NCBI GenBank assembly: GCA_029204225.1
Contig: CM055103.1
Location: 44,030,604 to 44,094,603, forward strand
Direction: 5' to 3'
DNA length: 64,000 nt
Source of the DNA: Diphasiastrum complanatum
Taxonomy: Eukaryota; Streptophyta; Lycopodiopsida; Lycopodiales; Lycopodiaceae
This document shows positions 41,674-53,816 of the stretch, piece by piece. The notes under the pieces are model-generated. The model was not told the origin of the DNA, made no database searches, and saw nothing but the letters and a program-made list of their open reading frames with translations. Position numbers and translations under genes: made by a program. Numbering within the stretch: position 1 is the first letter of the stretch; each line of letters starts with the position of its first letter.

Positions 41674-42324
41674 AATCCCATGTTAATGTAGTTCCATTCA
41701 TTGCTGCATATTTACTTGCATTGTCGCGTAACTCAACTACCGAAGACCTGCAAAAGAAGATGGCCGACAACAAATCGGAGTTGGACGACATATTGGGAAG
41801 CCCGACTTATCGGCCTCCTCATGCTCATCCTCAGTACTACGCAACCAGCTTGACTATGACAACAACCACGATCTCCTTCCAGACAGCACAATGGCTCTAT
41901 GCCATCTCTTGTACACTTATCTGCACAAATGTGAATAGTATGTAGATCATTGTAATCTATATATGTGAAGAACACAGATCATTTCATAGTGTGCATGTAA
42001 TGAGACAGACACAGTAGATGCTTTCATGCATTGATTCTCTTCTTCAAACAGATCATCAGTAATAAGCTCATAGCTTTTACAATTTGTAGTTAGCTTTGTG
42101 GGCACACAGTTTTGTCCACTATTGTCCTGTGCTCACCTGCATCACTGACTTGTATTTCGTTACAATCAATAAAGTGTTGTCTAGTTCTACGTTCAGGTTT
42201 CGTTAGTATTTGCAATGTTTTCCGCTCTCTATCTGACTTTCTGATTGCTTTGTCTGATTGTCTGCTCTTGCTTCCGCTACCACCGTGCATCTAGCTCTAA
42301 ATTTAATATTATTATTGTATTCGC
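41674..42324 (+). repeat. Copia family-A LTR (5' side), both ends truncated
   Basis: It shares AATCCCATGTTAAT(G/C)TAGTT and the downstream sequence with the LTR at 44,065-44,847. It lacks the first 30 or so bases and ends at TTGTATTCG, short of the expected CAACA end. The primer site, gag, protease and integrase that should follow are missing. Confidence 0.85.
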
Positions 42325-42414
42325 GAGTCAGACGAAGATGTTGTCGTCACTTAGTAACTACAAATCCAAGGATTGAATAATCAGCCGACACTTCCTCCAA
42401 GAAGATCAAGCTGA

Positions 42415-44056
42415 GTGCGCACAGAGCCCACAAGGTATACTCCTGAGTCTGTCTATCTTTTAATGCAGGAACCAACATCAGCCGATGAGGCACTTAACCA
42501 ACCAGACTCTGATCTGTGGGGAGAAGCGATGGACAGAGAGTATTTCACTTTGATCAAGAACCAGACATGGTCACTAGTCGAAGCTCCTGTTGGCTACAAT
42601 CTCATCGATTGCAAATGGCTCTTCAAGATCAAATACAATGCCAATGGAGTAATTGATCGAAGGAAGGCAAGACTAGTAGTACGAGGATTTGTTCAGATTC
42701 CCAACATTGACTACAATGAGACTTTTAGTCCAATAGTCAAGCATTCATTGATCTGAGCCCTCCTATCATATGCTGTAGCAGCCAACCTGGCTGTACATCA
42801 ACTCGATGTATAGACAACTTATCGAAATGGAGTCATTGAAGAAGACATCTAAATGCTACAACCTGAAGGATATGTTCATGAAGGTATGAAGCATCATATC
42901 TACAAACTCCACAAGGCAATTTATGGCTTGAAGCAATCAGCCAGAGCTTGATTTCAGAGGATCAACACATTCCTCGTCCGAAAAGGTTTTCAACCAAGCA
43001 CGCCCGACAGTAACGTCTACTTCAAGTCAGTGCAGCAATCCTTTATAATTATCACCTTGTATGTAGATGATGCGTTGTTTTTTAGCAACTACACCAATCT
43101 AGTGAAGGATGTTAAACAGATGTTGTCTTCTGAGTTCGACATGATCGATCTAGGTGAAGCTCACTTATGTCTGGGCATTTAAATCCAGAGAGACAGAGAG
43201 AGATGGCTGATCTATAGTACTCAACAAAGGTATCTTCACAATGTCCTTACTAGATACAATTTGATTAATTTTAAATGAGCTCACTCACCGATGGACCCAG
43301 GTCTGCGATTATCAAAGGACCAACGTCTTCAGATGAAATAGGAAGAGGAGCAGATGAGAGAATATCCCTATCAATCGATACTTGGATCTCTCATGTATGC
43401 AATGGTCTGTACAAGACCTGGTATTGCTTTTGCAGTCAGCTCACTTGGCCAATTCATGGCCAATCCTGACATTACCCATTGGAAGGCTCTTATAAGAGTC
43501 ATGAGATACATTTGAGCTACATTGGACCAATGCATCTACTATGGAGAAGTCAACAACAACAATCTTCATCGACTTAGTGGATTTTTCGATGCAAGCTGGA
43601 GAGGAGATGTAGATAATTGTAAATCCACATCCAGATTTACATTCTTCTTCCGCGGTGGTCCTATATCTTGGAACAGTCGTAAGCAAACCTCTATTGCTCT
43701 TTCATATACAAAGGCAGAGTATATTGCTGCCTCTCAGTCTATTGAAGAAGCATTTTGGTTGAGGAATTTACTTGCAGATATTAGTTTGAACCAGTACACC
43801 CCGACAATCATATTATATGATAATCAGAGTGCAATTGCCTTATCGGCCAACCTAGATTTCACTCTAGGAGTAAGCACATTGAAATCTGATATCACTATGT
43901 CAGGGGCAAGTTTCTCGACAGAGAGACGAGCTTAATGTACTGCCGAACGCAGGACATGGTTGCAGATGTGTTCACCAAGGCATTGAGTATTGATACACAC
44001 AACAATTTTTGTGCACTGCTTAGTCTGAAGATCAAAGCTTTCATGGATCCAGATTA
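42415..44056 (+). pseudogene. Ty1/copia RT and RNase H with many stops
   Basis: The ORF starting at 42,460 (MQEPTSADEALNQPDSDLWG) shows AMDREYFTLIKNQTWSLVEA, DCKWLFKIKYNANGVIDRRK and FVQIPNIDYNETFSPIVKHS. Stops follow near 42,756 and after. Downstream pieces include KAIYGLKQSARA, ITLYVDDALFF (the YVDD box near 43,050), FDMIDLGEAHLCLGI, LGSLMYAMVCTRPGIAFAV, FDASWRGDVDNCKSTSR, SWNSRKQTSIALSYTKAEY and LYDNQSAIALSANLDF. At least eight in-frame stops make it non-functional. Confidence 0.92.
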
Positions 44057-44064
44057 AGGGGGGG
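44056..44064 (+). other. Polypurine tract
   Basis: AAGGGGGGG directly precedes the LTR start TGTTGGATC at 44,065, confirming that the 44,065 LTR is the 3' one of this element. Confidence 0.85.
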
Positions 44065-44847
44065 TGTTGGATCTATCTCCTATACTGTCTTGAATCCCAT
44101 GTTAATCTAGTTCCATTCATTGTTGTATATTTACTTGCATTGTCACACAGATCAACTATCGAAGACGAGCAAGAGAAGATGGCCGATAGATCGGAGTTGG
44201 TGGACAACTTATTAGGTACTCTAAACCTGACTGACAAATCGATGACTTATCGGGTAGACCCAACCTGGACAACATATCGGGGAAACCCGACTTATTGGCC
44301 TCCTCACACTCATCCTCTGTATGCGCAACCAACTTGACAATGACAGCAGCCACAATCTTCTTCCAGACGGCACAACGGCTCTATGCCATCTCTTGTACAC
44401 TTATCTGCACAAATGTGCATAATATGTAAATCATTGTAATCTATATATGTGAAGAACACGGATCATTCAGTGGTGTGCATGTAATGAGATAGACACAGTA
44501 GATGCTTTCATGCATTGATTCTCTTCTTCAAACAGATCGTCAGTAATAAGCTCATAGCTTTTACAATTTGTAGTTAGCTGTGAGCACGCGATTTCGTCTG
44601 TTATTGTCCTATGCTCACCTACATCACTGACTTGTATTTTGTTATAATCAATTTGAATAAAGTGCTGTCTAGTTCTGCGTTCAGGTTCTGATAGTATTTG
44701 CAATGCTTTCTGATCTCAATCTGACTTTCTGATTGCTTTGTCTAATTGTCTGCTCTTGCTTCTGCTACCACCGCACATCTCCTCTAAATTTAATATTATT
44801 ATTGTGTTTGTCTATTGTTACCAATAGTGCACGCATTGAGGGAATGT
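44065..44847 (+). repeat. Copia family-A 3' LTR
   Basis: It begins TGTTGGATCTATCTCC and is closely related to the LTRs at 14,616-15,335 and 41,674-42,324. The last 45 or so bases present in the 15,335 copy are absent; the match stops in GCATTGAGGGAAT. It supplies the best view of this family's LTR start. Confidence 0.9.
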
Positions 44848-44848
44848 T

Positions 44849-45480
44849 CATCTTTGCTCGCATCGTCCAGTTCCCCAGCACACAAGAGTTGTCATGACAC
44901 TACTGTAGGATTTGGGCCGCAAGTCTTCCCTATATGGCATACAAACCTTCTCTTACAAAAAAGCAGGCCATTCCTTATGGCATAGTCTTCAAGTGTCTTG
45001 TCATTTTAGGATTGCTTGGGATCCTGCTTTCCAAAATCATCAACAGATCTAGAATTTTTTGTCCGAGACATCTAAGCCAGATGTGACTGAAAAATCCATC
45101 GGTTCGACAAAGATTCCAAAGTGATAGATACGAATCAGATTGCATTTCAGCATGCATTTCAACAAAGCATAATTTATTAACCTCTCCAATCATCCGACGT
45201 ACCTTTGTGATACTTAATGTGGAACACAAACTCTTGAATGAGTTCTGACCATAACACAAACTCTTGAATGAGTTCTGACCATCTAGCCTTACGACCACGA
45301 AGGTCCTTAGCATTACATATATACTTAAGGAATTATTGATTAATCAGCACCATAAATCTGGCACCATACAGATAATTATTGGCAGAAAGAAAGGACGCTT
45401 GATAGAGAAAAGACTGCATTTGATACATGCACTATCGAGCTTTGCAAAATAATTCTTCTCTTAATGTATGACTACGCCTA
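44849..45480 (-). pseudogene. Ty3/gypsy RNase H to integrase zinc-finger relic
   Basis: On the minus strand LRGRKARWSELIQEFV (about 45,260-45,305) and FHIKYHKGTSDDWRG (45,185-45,225) match the end of gypsy RNase H. NYLYGARFMVLIN near 45,345-45,385 is the preceding strand. Further left, REGLYAI...NSCVLGNW (44,870-44,960) is a poor zinc-finger remnant. A 30-base segment is tandemly duplicated at 45,223-45,252 and 45,253-45,282, doubling WSELIQEFV. It is continuous with the integrase at 40,980-41,672 once the copia insertion is removed. Confidence 0.7.
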
Positions 45481-45589
45481 TCAAATTTGAACAATTTGTC
45501 ATGTTTGAATTCTAAGTGATTTTACCTTTGAAAACAAAATCTGTTAGATTGATTTCATAGATAAACATAATAGAATAAACATTGCTATA

Positions 45590-46140
45590 CCCGGCGACCT
45601 GTGGCGAGGCCCTGTTTGCAGCCTACTCTGCTTCCGCGGCCTATTGTTTTCTGGGGCTATGCTGCGTGCGCACTACTTGTGAATTTGTGTGTGGCGTACT
45701 TGGAGTAAATCTGCCTATGGCCAGTTCGAGGCCTGGTTACGGCCTCCACAGTCTAATTGTGATGTTCTGAGGGCTGTACCAGCGGAAAAACAACAAACCC
45801 GGCCTGTTTGCGACCTCCCTACACATTATTTTTAGCTGCGGCAGATCAAACGGATTGATATCAGACCTGCCAACCATTTTTGAGCTGTTTGCAGTCCTAC
45901 TAGCCTGCCTACGACCAATTTGCAAGCCCTGTTTTTCTGCCTGCGACCTGTCAAGCCTCAAGGTTGCTGTGGGGTTACCCTACCTGCGGCCTACTGCCTA
46001 TGCGACCCACCTGTCCACAACCTGCAAAAGCCTGTTTGTGGCCTCCACCATCCTTTCTGTGGCTTCATTTCTCTCTAGCGGCCCGCGGGCCTCCACAGAC
46101 CTGCGGCCTCGCTGCTGTCTGCATCCTATCCTATCTGTTT
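45590..46140. repeat. GC-richer region with a recurring TGCGGCCT/TGTTTGCGGCC motif
   Basis: Variants of GCCTGTTTGC(A/G)GCCT and CCTGCG(G/A)CC(T/A) occur more than a dozen times (for example near 45,612, 45,805, 45,980, 46,030, 46,102). Each is separated by irregular spacing. Open frames on both strands result from composition. No protein was recognised. Confidence 0.5.
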
Positions 46141-48380
46141 GCCCATCACTAACTCTACTCCTGTCAAAACTCTATCACCAGATATATGTATGAAGTATCT
46201 GTGAGAGACATCCTACATGCCAATTTGTACACCCTCATGGCCACTAACTATGTCTAAAGGAACTGGTTTTAGTTTGAAACTAGTTAGTTTCCATTGCTGC
46301 TTGGTGGTTCGTTAGTCTACCTATGGCCACCACTACTTTTGATACATATGTTGTCAACTTGTGACAGCCAGAGTTGCTGCAATATATCTATATCTATATT
46401 CCAAGTGCAGTTCTGATAGCACATCTATGAGGGTTTTCCCAGCAATCTACAAATGTTATGGTACCTGCTACATGAGTGATTGATTAACAGAAGCAGCAAA
46501 CACGTTGAAATCAATTGAAGCATTCATGACCAGACTTCTAGTAACCTTGCGCATAATTGAGATAATTCATATCAAATTCCATTTTCTAAAAGATAGTGTG
46601 CAAATGACGTGTCGTATGTAGTACTGTACTCCATATTTAGTGAACTACAATTTCCATTCCGCACTTGGTTTTTGTATCGAATGATTCATCTTTATGTTCG
46701 ATTGGGAAGTTGTACTTGTAGTGAATTCTTGACACAAGTAGTCATTCTGGAAAATCGTATTTGAAACTGTCATTTTGAAACATTGTAGTAAATATGCATT
46801 GCTGGTTGTGTAGCCGTTTAGTTCATGAAATTCTACCGAGTTATATTGATTTAAGTTCCAATATACATTGATCAAAGCTCGTTTTTAGTCCAAGTGAATA
46901 ACTGAAAGTGCTGTTTTTAGTAAATCGTGTTATAAGCATCGGGAATTGTAGTATTTCAATTTGGTGTGGGTAATTAGAACAATGATTGTTTATTGTTTTT
47001 GGACTTGTTTAGTGAAAGCAAGAAGATTGTAGCCATGAATCTTATTGAATTAAAATGCGTTTTACGGAAAAAAAAAACTATAGGTTGATAATTTTATGTT
47101 TTGCTGGGTTAGACTTGTTAGTTAAAATGCCATACAAAATCGTCAAAGTTTGGAAGCGTTTTTTTTTTTTTTTTTTTTTCATCATTTATGAAGTGTGTCA
47201 ACTGAACCCGACCTTTGTGAAACACCAAAGCGGGCCATCCACCATCCATGGTTGAAATACACTGCCTGGGTTAAGAGTCGTTTTAGTCAAACCCGCCATC
47301 GGAACTCTCTAGCAAAATACCTAGAACTGACGGTCGGCGAAAATACCAGCGCTCATCAAATAAGATAGTGCGTATAACTTGCACCCCACGAGCACATCAT
47401 AGGCAACAAATCGGTTTCAAGCCCATGTAATACTAGCCGCAAACCGGGCTTAGTGGTGATATGTGTATAATCGACATTTTAGAGATTTTCCCTGAGCATA
47501 GCTATTTGGACGTTCCATGTGAGTCAAAACACCACAATCATACTCAAGCATTGATGCGCTGTTGAGCGTTGTTGAGCACCTCCATCACCAAAGCGAAGGG
47601 CATGTACTTACACCTCGTTGTGGTACTACACTTAACAACCAATCTTTGTAGTTTACATCAATATCATTCCACATCAAGCCCTATGCTAGTCGTGAAAAAC
47701 GGACCCATCCTAAAACTTGAAGGGACTACCCTTGAAATGAAGGACAACATTCACATTTCAAGGCCTTATCCCTCTCGGGACCTAGAACCAGAATGAGAAG
47801 TCGGCTCTAAAACTTTTAAGGTAGCATCTTGAACATTGATGGTGCACACCCTAAACCATAAGAGTAGTAACTTACGTTTTGTGACTAAAGCCAGAAGATT
47901 TTTAAGGATGCGCCCTTACAAGTTAGGCTATCTAAAGGCATAATCTCAAAGATTAAAGGTAGTATCCTAGAACTAAAGATGCCTTAACAATTGTTGGTGC
48001 CCTAAACCATAGCACTCCTACCTCTTAACTGTTAAGGACTATCTGGATGATCGAATTCAATGGGAAAAGAGACATTAGCGAGAACATAGCACAAGTTAGC
48101 AATTAGAGGTTTTTTTACGGAACCGTGAACCTAGAAAGCTAGTGAATCATTGAACTAAAAGTGCTAGCAACCCTCCTTGCAGTCATACTTTTGAGAGCCT
48201 GGAAAACTCTCATTGGCTCGGGAGCACATGGTAACAGAGGAAGCCCCCAGGATTGGATGTGGCAGGTCATTCGTTGCTTATGTAGGGCATAACCACCATC
48301 AGTAGTGGCGCCCCTTGACCCTTTTGGGACTTTTTGGGTTGGACCAATCCCCTGTCGAAAAAGGCCCTAACATCTTTGTT
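46141..48380. other. No recognisable gene
   Basis: AT-rich sequence with a 20-plus-base T-run at 47,158-47,180. From about 47,260 the composition becomes more even and resembles decayed retrotransposon sequence leading into the gypsy RT at 48,390. No gag or protease motif could be confirmed. Confidence 0.4.
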
Positions 48381-48389
48381 TGATGGACT

Positions 48390-48760
48390 TGCTAAAACAG
48401 TTCCTTTGAATTTGAAAGATCCAGATGAAAAAGAAGATCAATTCGTGCATATAGGAGCACATCTTGATAGATGACAACGAATAAATTTGGAAAAACTCTT
48501 AAGGAAGTACCGTGATGTCTTTGCATAGAATTATAAAGAGATGAAGGGAATATCGCCTACACTCCATCCCATTAAAGATGCAAAGCCGGTCCAAGCAAAG
48601 CCTTACCGTTGTAATCCGCTCTATAGAAAAAAGATTAAAGAAGAAATACAAAGATTACTAGTTGCGGGTTTCATTAAAGAGATCGAACATACGACATGGG
48701 TATCACCCATGGTGGTGGTTCCCAAGAAAAATGATAAACTAAGGGCATGTATGTAGCTTA
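48390..48760 (+). pseudogene. Ty3/gypsy RT N-terminal fragment
   Basis: LEKLLRKYRDVFA and NYKEMKGISPTLHPIKDA (48,489-48,585) lead to KPVQAKPYRCNPLYRKKIKE, EIQRLLVAGFIKEIEHTTW and VSPMVVVPKKNDKLRA (48,680-48,750). This is the entry to gypsy reverse transcriptase. Stops lie at about 48,473, 48,528 and 48,754. The fragment ends where the inverted copia relic begins, so fingers/palm and everything beyond are missing. Confidence 0.88.
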
Positions 48761-50150
48761 ATGATTCCTAGACTTGTCCTCTGCCTCTCAAACATTGCCT
48801 TGTCTAAAGGTTTTGTAAAGATGTCCGCTACCATTCGCTTCGTTCCGATGAAGCTGGTCTTCAAAATATTTCTTGCGACTTGGTCCCTTATCAAATGATA
48901 TTTGATTGCAATATGTTTCGTTCTTGAATGAAACACGGGATCATTCATCAAGTGTATGGCAGAAGTATTGTCCATCTGCAAGATTAGAGGCTCTTTGGTG
49001 GTTTCACGCAGTCCGTCAAAGAACCGTCCGAGCCATAAGTTTTCTTTTCGTCTTCCTTGTGTAACAAGTGTGCTGGTGCTGGTGTCAACGACATTGCATG
49101 TTTCATTTGAAAACATCACACGCATCCCAGCGTCTACTATTCTTGCAACTAAGAACAAGTCTTGTTGCGTGTGTGGGCACAAATAGAACATCATCTAATC
49201 GTCGATCTTTTCTGTTTGTGTTGAGCCATAGCGAATCAATGCCATTCACTTGATGTCTTGATCCGTCTCCAAGAACTATGTATCTGGATGGATCTGTACT
49301 TCGGAAGTCAGACATTATTCATCTGGATGTAATGAAGTGAGAGGTTGCTCCTAAATCAAGAATCACCTCTTGCATATCAGATGTCGAGACTGCATACACA
49401 TCTATACATAGATAGGCTATCGAATTACCATTGTTCGATCTTTCTTCGTCCATCTTCGAGCTTTCAGACTCTTCAATGTAGGATGAACGGTTGTGGTTCT
49501 CCCGTTTGTCTTGAGGTTGCTTGTTCTTCGGATTTTGGTAGCAATCCATGGTTGCATGACCTTTCTTGTGGCAATAAATGCATTTGATCTTCGGGTTTAG
49601 CCAACACGAATCGACTGTATGCCCTTCTCGTCTACACCTCACATGTGTCTTCTTTTCGCTGTCTTGTTGTCTTGGCTTGTCTTTGTTCTTCCATTTGCCT
49701 TTGGTGCCTCCTTCTGTCTGTTGGTCTCGATCCTACTTTCGATCTAACTCCCTCTTAGGCTTGAACTGCTTCTTTGATTTCTCCTTGTTGTTGTAGAGAG
49801 CCTAATCAGAGGCGTCCTCGTGATCAAGGTGCTCACGGGCTTTGACTTCTTCTCGAATCTCGATCACTGTCGTTTTCAGAGTCATCTCTGAATCTTTTGC
49901 TAGCAGTGTTCGGGTCATCTGGAAGGATCTTGGTAAAGCTCATAGCAAGTAGGTGAGCTGCTTCTCTGCTGATACGACATTGTTTGTTCTGGCATTGTGT
50001 AACGAAAGAATCAGATCCTTCATCTTTCTGATAAAGGATGTGAGGTCTTTGCCATCCCATCGTAGGTTCGTTAGCTGATCTTCGAGAAGCATTATATGAC
50101 TGCGTGATTTCGTTTGGAACCTGGTGAGTAATGCATTTCACATCTCCTTT
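48745..50150 (-). pseudogene. Copia internal-deletion derivative: gag, zinc knuckles, protease fused to RNase H
   Basis: Reading leftward: gag (TNLRWDGKDLTSFIRKMKD near 50,010-50,070), linker, double-knuckle region (CRREGHTVDSC; CIYCHKKGHATMDC, 49,535-49,640). The protease box is ILDLGATSHFI with Leu for Ser of DSG (49,320-49,360). It is followed by YIVLGDGSRHQVNGIDSLWL and DVLFVPTHATRLVLSC. At about 49,090 the frame runs directly into RNase H (LILQMDNTSAIHLMNDPVFH; SRTKHIAIKYHLIRDQVA; MVADIFTKPLDKAMFERQRT). Integrase and RT are absent. No LTR was recognised on either side. Confidence 0.85.
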
Positions 50151-50159
50151 GCATTAGTC

Positions 50160-51260
50160 ATCTACACGCTAAGGATGCTTGGGACATCCTAGCAACTCTC
50201 TATGACATCCGAGATGTCACTTCTAAGCTCCATCTGAGGAAGAAATTCTTCACCTTGAGGATGTCTGATGCAGACACTATTTCTAGCCATCTCAACACAT
50301 TCAAAAACCTTATGGAGCAGATGATTGCAACAGGATCAAACATTGAAGATTCAGATGTAGTGATGACTCTTTTATCTAGTCTCCTTGATGCCTACGAAAC
50401 ATGGGTCATGGCTATTTTGACCCAACATCAACTAACTTTATCTAAAGTCATCTCAATGTTGTTAAAAGAGGAGATCAAAATGCATCCTCCTCAGGCTCAA
50501 GATTAGATCCTCAGACTCTATATACAAAGAAAAATCAAAAAGTTTAAGTCAAAAGAATCCACAAAATTTGATTATTCAGGAAAAAGGAACAACATGCAGT
50601 CATGATCGAATTTTTGCTTAGGGTCAAATTCTGGCCCATGGTCAAATTCTTCATCATCCCAACCTTTGTAGAAAATCTTCTGCAACTACTGTAAGAGGAC
50701 TAGTCATCTCATCAACGACTGTAGAACACTCAAGTACAACAATGAAAAGAAGAAACAGTTCCAACAACAAGCAAATGCTGCCTCAACCAGTCACTCGATC
50801 CAGCCTGAAGAAGAAGATGAAGCTGCCTTTGTGACCATGGTTGAAAATTTTCAGGATATCAATTACTGGTACCTGGACTCTAGAGCAACTCAACATGTGA
50901 CCCATCATCAGGACTGGTTCCAAAACTACAAGCCTTTCACCCATTCTAGAGTTGTGCAACTTGGACACAACTCTCAACTCACTCCATTGAAAGTGAAGGA
51001 ATAGTTAGGGTCGAATTTCAGAGAGGTGTTGTTAAGTTGTTGTCCAATGTTTTATACATTCCGAACCTTACCAAAAATCTGCTTCCTATAAGCAGAATCA
51101 CTGATTCTGGTCGTAGAGTTGAATTCGATACAAAGGGCTGCACTATTCTTGACAAGTCTAGGAAAGTCCTAGCTTATGGTAGAAGATGTGGCTACCTTTA
51201 CAAATTAACTAACTGTTATTCTACTAATAGTCCAAAATTGGTCCAAACTAGCTTGTGAAT
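50160..51260 (+). pseudogene. Ty1/copia gag and protease relic
   Basis: The relic opens inside gag (DAWDILATLYDIRDVTSKLH; LRKKFFTLRMSDADTISSHL; NTFKNLMEQMIATGSNIEDS). A zinc knuckle CNYCKRTSHLINDC lies at 50,680-50,722. Protease reads YWYLDSRATQHVTHHQDWF (50,865-50,920), again Arg for Gly of DSG. FDTKGCTILDKSRKVLAYG and RRCGYLYKL follow at 51,120-51,210. Stops at about 50,504, 50,600 and 51,003 break the frame. No integrase follows. Confidence 0.85.
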
Positions 51261-51485
51261 TTTAATAAGAAAAAGAGCTTTTGGAGATAAAAATAGGAGG
51301 CCAACTGGCTAGTGTGAGCACTCTATGTGATGGCCATGATGAGTGGAAGATGATTGTAGCACATGGAAGAGGGCAAGATTGTCTATGTGAAGATTTGCAA
51401 ACAAAGCAACTTCTTGAAGTTTTTTTTTCACCCTTTTCTTCTTTGCTTTGTTTGGAGGCTATAGTGCATCATTTTGTTGGTAGAT

Positions 51486-52013
51486 GTTACGTACTCATAA
51501 GGGCACGTAACAGGTTACCTGAGGTGATGGTCTCATTTATGGGATAGAATGCTAGTATGGAGCTATAGGTCTTTTAAGTGTCACGTGTCAATGTCCTATT
51601 GGCGCGAGGCGACCCCTTGTTATGAACCCGTGTCAGTGTGCACAATTGACGTGTGTTGTTGATCATGCGCGACCCCTATGGTTGGAGATGACCACACTTG
51701 GACTCTATGTATAGAGGTGGATCTCCATGAGCTTGTCATTCAATCTCTCTTGGAGAATGAAGAGCTCTTCCACTACTGGTCAGGTCATGACATTAATCTA
51801 GGCCTCAATATGTAGGTAGGGGAGGGTTGAAGATAAGGTATGGTAGTATGGGACACCATGGCTTGTTGGAGATCCGAGCTTGCTTGATGGTAGTCTATAG
51901 TTCCAGAGCACGAAGGAGAGGTGGCAATACCCCCATGGATGGGTGGTAACGTAGCGTTCGTCACCCGATTGTGTCTTAGCAATGAACAGATTCGACGATG
52001 GGGATTCTAACAT
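51486..52013 (+). repeat. LTR of the outer-gypsy family (full-length copy, plus strand)
   Basis: It starts TGTTACGTACTC and ends GGGGATTCTAACA. It is the reverse complement of the LTR split between 28,988-29,610 and 40,784-40,802. A TATA-like CTATGTATAGAGG lies near 51,703-51,715. The sequence after the end, TTTGATATCAATG, is at best a degenerate Met primer site. It is either a solo LTR or a 5' LTR with its internal region lost. Confidence 0.75.
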
Positions 52014-53350
52014 TTGATATCAATGACACCGATCATTGTGAATAATGTGCAATCGCTTCAACTTAAATTTTGGTTGGTTTAAACTTCTTGTTGATGTACT
52101 AGGATAGCTTAGTATTCATGTTTGATCGCTATGAACAACTTTGCTTTTCATTCTGTCAAGATCTAACGTCGTTTGAATAGGTTTTGGGCCTTGTATGCAT
52201 GCAAAGAGGCTTGTTTTTTTTATAGTTTTTCTGGTAATCATCAAAGCTACAGAGGTTGTTAAGCTGTGTTTTGAAAACCTGAATGTCAGAAATAGCACAC
52301 AGAACCATCAAAAACTTCTGTGACAATTGAGAAAAATAGGCCATAAAGACTGTTTTTTTGGCATTTGTAAAAGCCGAAAATAGATTTTTTTTCCTAAACC
52401 AACAAAAAATTTCGTTGGCCCGGGCTCATGCTCACACAACCGAGGGGGGGAGCCTGGTTGCTGGTGGTACGGTTGGAGAGAGGAGTCGTCGCCAGCCAGC
52501 CAGCAGAAGCCTACGACTTCCTGTTTTTGACTTCTAGAGTTGAATGGGAGGCTGTACTTTGAATGTAGTTTGTAATATATCTTGCAATTTTTGTAAAAGC
52601 TTGAAGCTTGAAGCTTTCACAAAAAAAAAAAAATTTAATCTTATTACACTTCAATTTCATAAGAAACTTAAGCTTAAAAGTTTTAAGCTTTTGTGTGTAC
52701 TTTCAAAGTACAAATTCCAAGTTCACAAGAAACATAATTTTAAAAAACTTATGATAAAAGTTTCATAATTTGAAACTTTGTGAGACTTTTTTTTATAAAT
52801 GATAACTCCTTAACTTAAGGTCAAAAGCTAAGGTTAAAAAAATTTTAAAACCTTTTAAACCAAAGCTTTTACAAGTTTATAAATTAAAACTAAAGCTTTG
52901 CTTTGGAATTAAAACTAAGAGGGGGAGAGAATGGAAACTGTAACACATGTTGTACCTGCAACAAGTACAAGCTTCTGAGGAGTAGCTCTCCACTTCCCAT
53001 GGAGACTCTTCCATTCTCTTTTCCTTTTGCCACTTGCAATCACAAAAAAATTTATAATAAAAGCATTTTCACAACCTCAAGGAAGAAAATTTGAAATTTC
53101 CTTCACCTCTTCCTCATGAATGTACAATTGTACTTTCTCCTCCTCCTAAGCCTAAGGATAAGCCTTAGAGAAGTTTTAGGAGTTTCTTGGGGCCATAAGG
53201 GCATGAGGTTAAGGGAGGTGACTAGAGGTGTTTGTGGGTGTGGTGACCCAAGTGACAATTGGGTGAGGTGACATAGGGAGAGTGGTGGCCATGAGAATTG
53301 AAGGTAGGTGGGTGCCCATAAGAGTTGCCACTTGTTTTAGGGGCCATATG
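52014..53350. other. No gene; AAGCTT-rich AT stretch
   Basis: Between about 52,590 and 52,910 AAGCTT, AAAGCTT and TTTAAGCTTTT variants recur more than ten times, giving dispersed short palindromes. Otherwise the stretch is AT-rich sequence without coding motifs. The part after 53,150 (GGTGACTAGAGGTG...) leads into the short duplication at 53,351. Confidence 0.4.
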
Positions 53351-53424
53351 CTTGCTAGGTGAGCCCATAAGGCCCGCCACCTAACTTGCTAGGTGACTCC
53401 CATAAGGCCTGCCACCTAGCAAGG
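53351..53424 (+). repeat. 37-bp direct duplication with inverted ends
   Basis: CTTGCTAGGTGAGCCCATAA (53,351) and CTTGCTAGGTGACTCCCATA (53,387) each lead to GGCC(C/T)GCCACCTA. GCTAGGTG at the unit start is complementary to CACCTAGC at its end, so each unit can also form a hairpin. Confidence 0.8.
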
Positions 53425-53567
53425 CCAAAAGGAAAAGACAATTCACTCTCTAATCATTGAGGAGCTTATTTTGGCCTAGCATCCCTTAGTTGAGCTCTCA
53501 AGCTTTTTAAACCAATTTTTAGCCAAGCTCTTGCCATTTTTTTTTTTCAAACTTACCTTAGTGCGCC

Positions 53568-53816
53568 ATGGACCTCGCTATGCCCTCAGGTGAAGGACTT
53601 CACCAACCCCCTCTTCCTGAGCTAGACTCCGCCCAGCTTGTACAGGCCTTAAACTCCCTTCAAGATCAAATCTTGGAAATGCAGTCTAGGCATGTCGCAA
53701 CAGAGCAAGAGTGGCTTTCTCAAGCCACTTGCGGTCCGCCGTCCTGTACCCCATGTTCAACTGAAAATTCTTTTCAGAAGAAAAGGACCAACATCCCGAC
53801 ATTTATGGCACCTTAA
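53568..53816 (+). other. Possible retrotransposon gag N-terminus
   Basis: The ATG at 53,568 follows a pyrimidine-rich leader. It gives 82 codons with an amphipathic helix (LVQALNSLQDQILEMQSRH) preceded by a Pro-rich start, a common look for gypsy gag N-termini. No core gag motif follows before the stop. This is a suggestion only. Confidence 0.3.

Noticed and set aside
45582-46193. Plus-strand ORFs of 60-112 codons in the GC-motif region
   Set aside because: Cys/Leu/Pro-rich repetitive translations from the TGCGGCCT motif; no domain.
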